Source: Salinivirgaceae bacterium (GTDB taxonomy: Bacteria; Bacteroidota; Bacteroidia; Bacteroidales; SZUA-534). From it: a stretch of 50,537 nucleotides of DNA. The DNA lies in contig JAFYYJ010000059.1 of the NCBI GenBank assembly GCA_017557605.1, forward strand, positions 1 to 50,537, written 5' to 3'. The notes under the pieces are model-generated. The model saw nothing but the letters and a program-made list of their open reading frames with translations. It ran no database searches and had not been told where the DNA came from. Shown here in pieces: positions 49,698 through 50,537 of this stretch (positions are counted from its first letter, which is position 1; the number at the start of each line of letters is the position of its first letter). The translations under genes were made by a program, and so were the position numbers.

Positions 49698-50537
49698 AAT
49701 ACTCTGCCAGTTCGCGGTTTTCGTCTGTAAGACGGCCGTAGTGCTCGTCGTGCTGCGAAATGTCGAGTCCGACGGTCTCATCGGCCTGGCTCACGCGCAT
49801 CGTAACCATCTTATTTGTAATGTAATAGAGCACGTAGGTGACGGCAAACGTGAACACAAAGACAATCACAATGGCCAGCACGTGGTTGAAAATGAACTGC
49901 GAGTGCGTAACACCTTCTGCCATAAGGCTTTCGGCTTCATACTGATAGACGAATATTCCCGAGAGAATTGTGCCAACAATACCGCCCACGCCGTGAGTGG
50001 GGAACACATCTAGGGCATCGTCGACGCTGGTGTGGTTCTTCCAGTGGCAGGCCGTGTTCGAGATAATGGTGGTGATAATGGCGATTATTATGCTGTCGCT
50101 CACCGACACCCATCCTGCCGAAGGCGTAATGGCCACCAGACCGAGCACTCCGCCCACTGCGGCGCCCATTGCCGACGGCTTGCGGCCAATCATACAATCG
50201 ATAAAAACCCACATCAGCATTGCCGTGGCTGCCGCCGTGTTGGTGTTCAGGAAGGCTTTGACAGCCATTCCGTCGGCGTGAAGCGAACTGCCCGCGTTGA
50301 ATCCGAACCAGCCGAGCCAGAGCAGCACGGCGCCCAGAACAACGTACGGCACGTTGGCAGGCTCCGATTTCTTATCGCGACGGCGCCCCAAAAAGATTGC
50401 GCCAACCAAAGCGGCAATACCACTCGAAGCGTGAACCACAATGCCACCCGCGAAATCCTTGACGTGCATTCGGCAGAAAAGGCCATCGGGGTGCCAGGTC
50501 ATATGCGCAAGCGGGCAATAGACGAAAATGCAGAACA
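49687..50537 (-). CDS. amt: ammonium transporter, C-terminal part
   Basis: The frame stays open to the right edge; codons beyond the ATG at 50502 read FCIFVYCPLAHMTWHPDGLF, a conserved Amt segment, so the gene continues outside the window. Visible are AGGIVVHASSGIAALVGA (conserved His region), GWFGFNAGSS, NTNTAAATAMLMWVF, GAVGGVLGLVAITPSAGWV-like helices, VFPTHGVGGIVGTILSG with the second pore His, and a cytoplasmic tail of about 50 residues (VSQADETVGLDISQHDEHYGRL...) that in this family contacts PII proteins. It imports ammonium at low concentration. asnB follows at 171 nt. Confidence 0.94.
   Translation of the reverse strand, partial: FCIFVYCPLAHMTWHPDGLFCRMHVKDFAGGIVVHASSGIAALVGAIFLGRRRDKKSEPANVPYVVLGAVLLWLGWFGFNAGSSLHADGMAVKAFLNTNTAAATAMLMWVFIDCMIGRKPSAMGAAVGGVLGLVAITPSAGWVSVSDSIIIAIITTIISNTACHWKNHTSVDDALDVFPTHGVGGIVGTILSGIFVYQYEAESLMAEGVTHSQFIFNHVLAIVIVFVFTFAVTYVLYYITNKMVTMRVSQADETVGLDISQHDEHYGRLTDENRELAEYFNN

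Overview
The window looks like a chromosomal stretch of a member of the Bacteroidota, most likely Bacteroidales or a close relative. Evidence: several genes are preceded by the TAnnTTTG -7 element of this phylum and mostly lack Shine-Dalgarno sites; one broken gene ends in a tail resembling a type IX secretion sorting domain; a DUF2851 gene, a four-helix-bundle (S23-type) gene and SusC/D-free carbohydrate-active lipoproteins are present; the tRNA has no encoded CCA. The carbohydrate-active lipoproteins (a GH3 beta-glucosidase and a CE15-type glucuronoyl esterase) suggest a plant-fibre-rich habitat such as a gut or rumen, which is inference.

Layout. 1-78: start of topA, leaving the window on the left. 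403-18721: a long, AT-rich minus-strand surface polysaccharide locus with polysaccharide deacetylase, two hexapeptide acetyltransferases, GT26, two GT4 and four GT-A type glycosyltransferases, an aminoglycoside-phosphotransferase-like kinase, a nucleotidyltransferase-kinase fusion, a Wzy-like polymerase, a DegT aminotransferase, an acyltransferase-3, a Wzx-like flippase and an LtaS-like membrane phosphotransferase. 18761-25084: a defence and toxin-antitoxin island, made of a two-gene unit (SIR2 protein plus a DUF4209/HEPN-like RNxxxH protein), a RelE/ParE-like pair, an MqsR-like toxin with a Panacea/SocA antitoxin, and a HepT/MntA pair. 25352-29310: the initiating and sugar-nucleotide genes of the polysaccharide pathway (WecA-like transferase, TviB-like dehydrogenase, C4-epimerase), with a four-helix-bundle gene inserted. 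29445-50537: mostly housekeeping genes of higher GC (GH3 lipoprotein, tRNA-CAT, dusB, ruvC, nadB, DUF2851, a LytS-like histidine kinase, polyprenyl diphosphate synthase, an AAA ATPase, a broken surface protein, HIT protein, greA, two small envelope proteins, phosphomannomutase, CE15 esterase, metK, asnB, and the 3' part of an amt ammonium transporter cut by the right edge).

How it fits together. WecA would load an N-acetylhexosamine-1-phosphate on undecaprenyl phosphate, the GT26 and other transferases extend it, DegT aminotransferase and hexapeptide acetyltransferase supply an N-acylated amino sugar, TviB and the epimerase supply a hexosaminuronic acid, Wzx flips the unit and Wzy polymerises it. 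The deacetylase, acyltransferase, LtaS-like and APH-like enzymes would decorate it. Polyprenyl diphosphate synthase and phosphomannomutase lie further along and may feed the same pathway.

Two things stand out. First, the SIR2 plus RNxxxH pair (18761-21911) is a candidate two-gene NAD-depleting / RNA-cleaving defence module that I cannot match to a named system. Second, intergenic spaces hold at least twelve short tracts with an almost exact 7-nt (in two cases 8-nt) period, each with its own consensus, and most start at or overlap a stop codon. I know of no annotation class for them in this phylum; cyanobacterial STRR heptamers are the nearest analogue.
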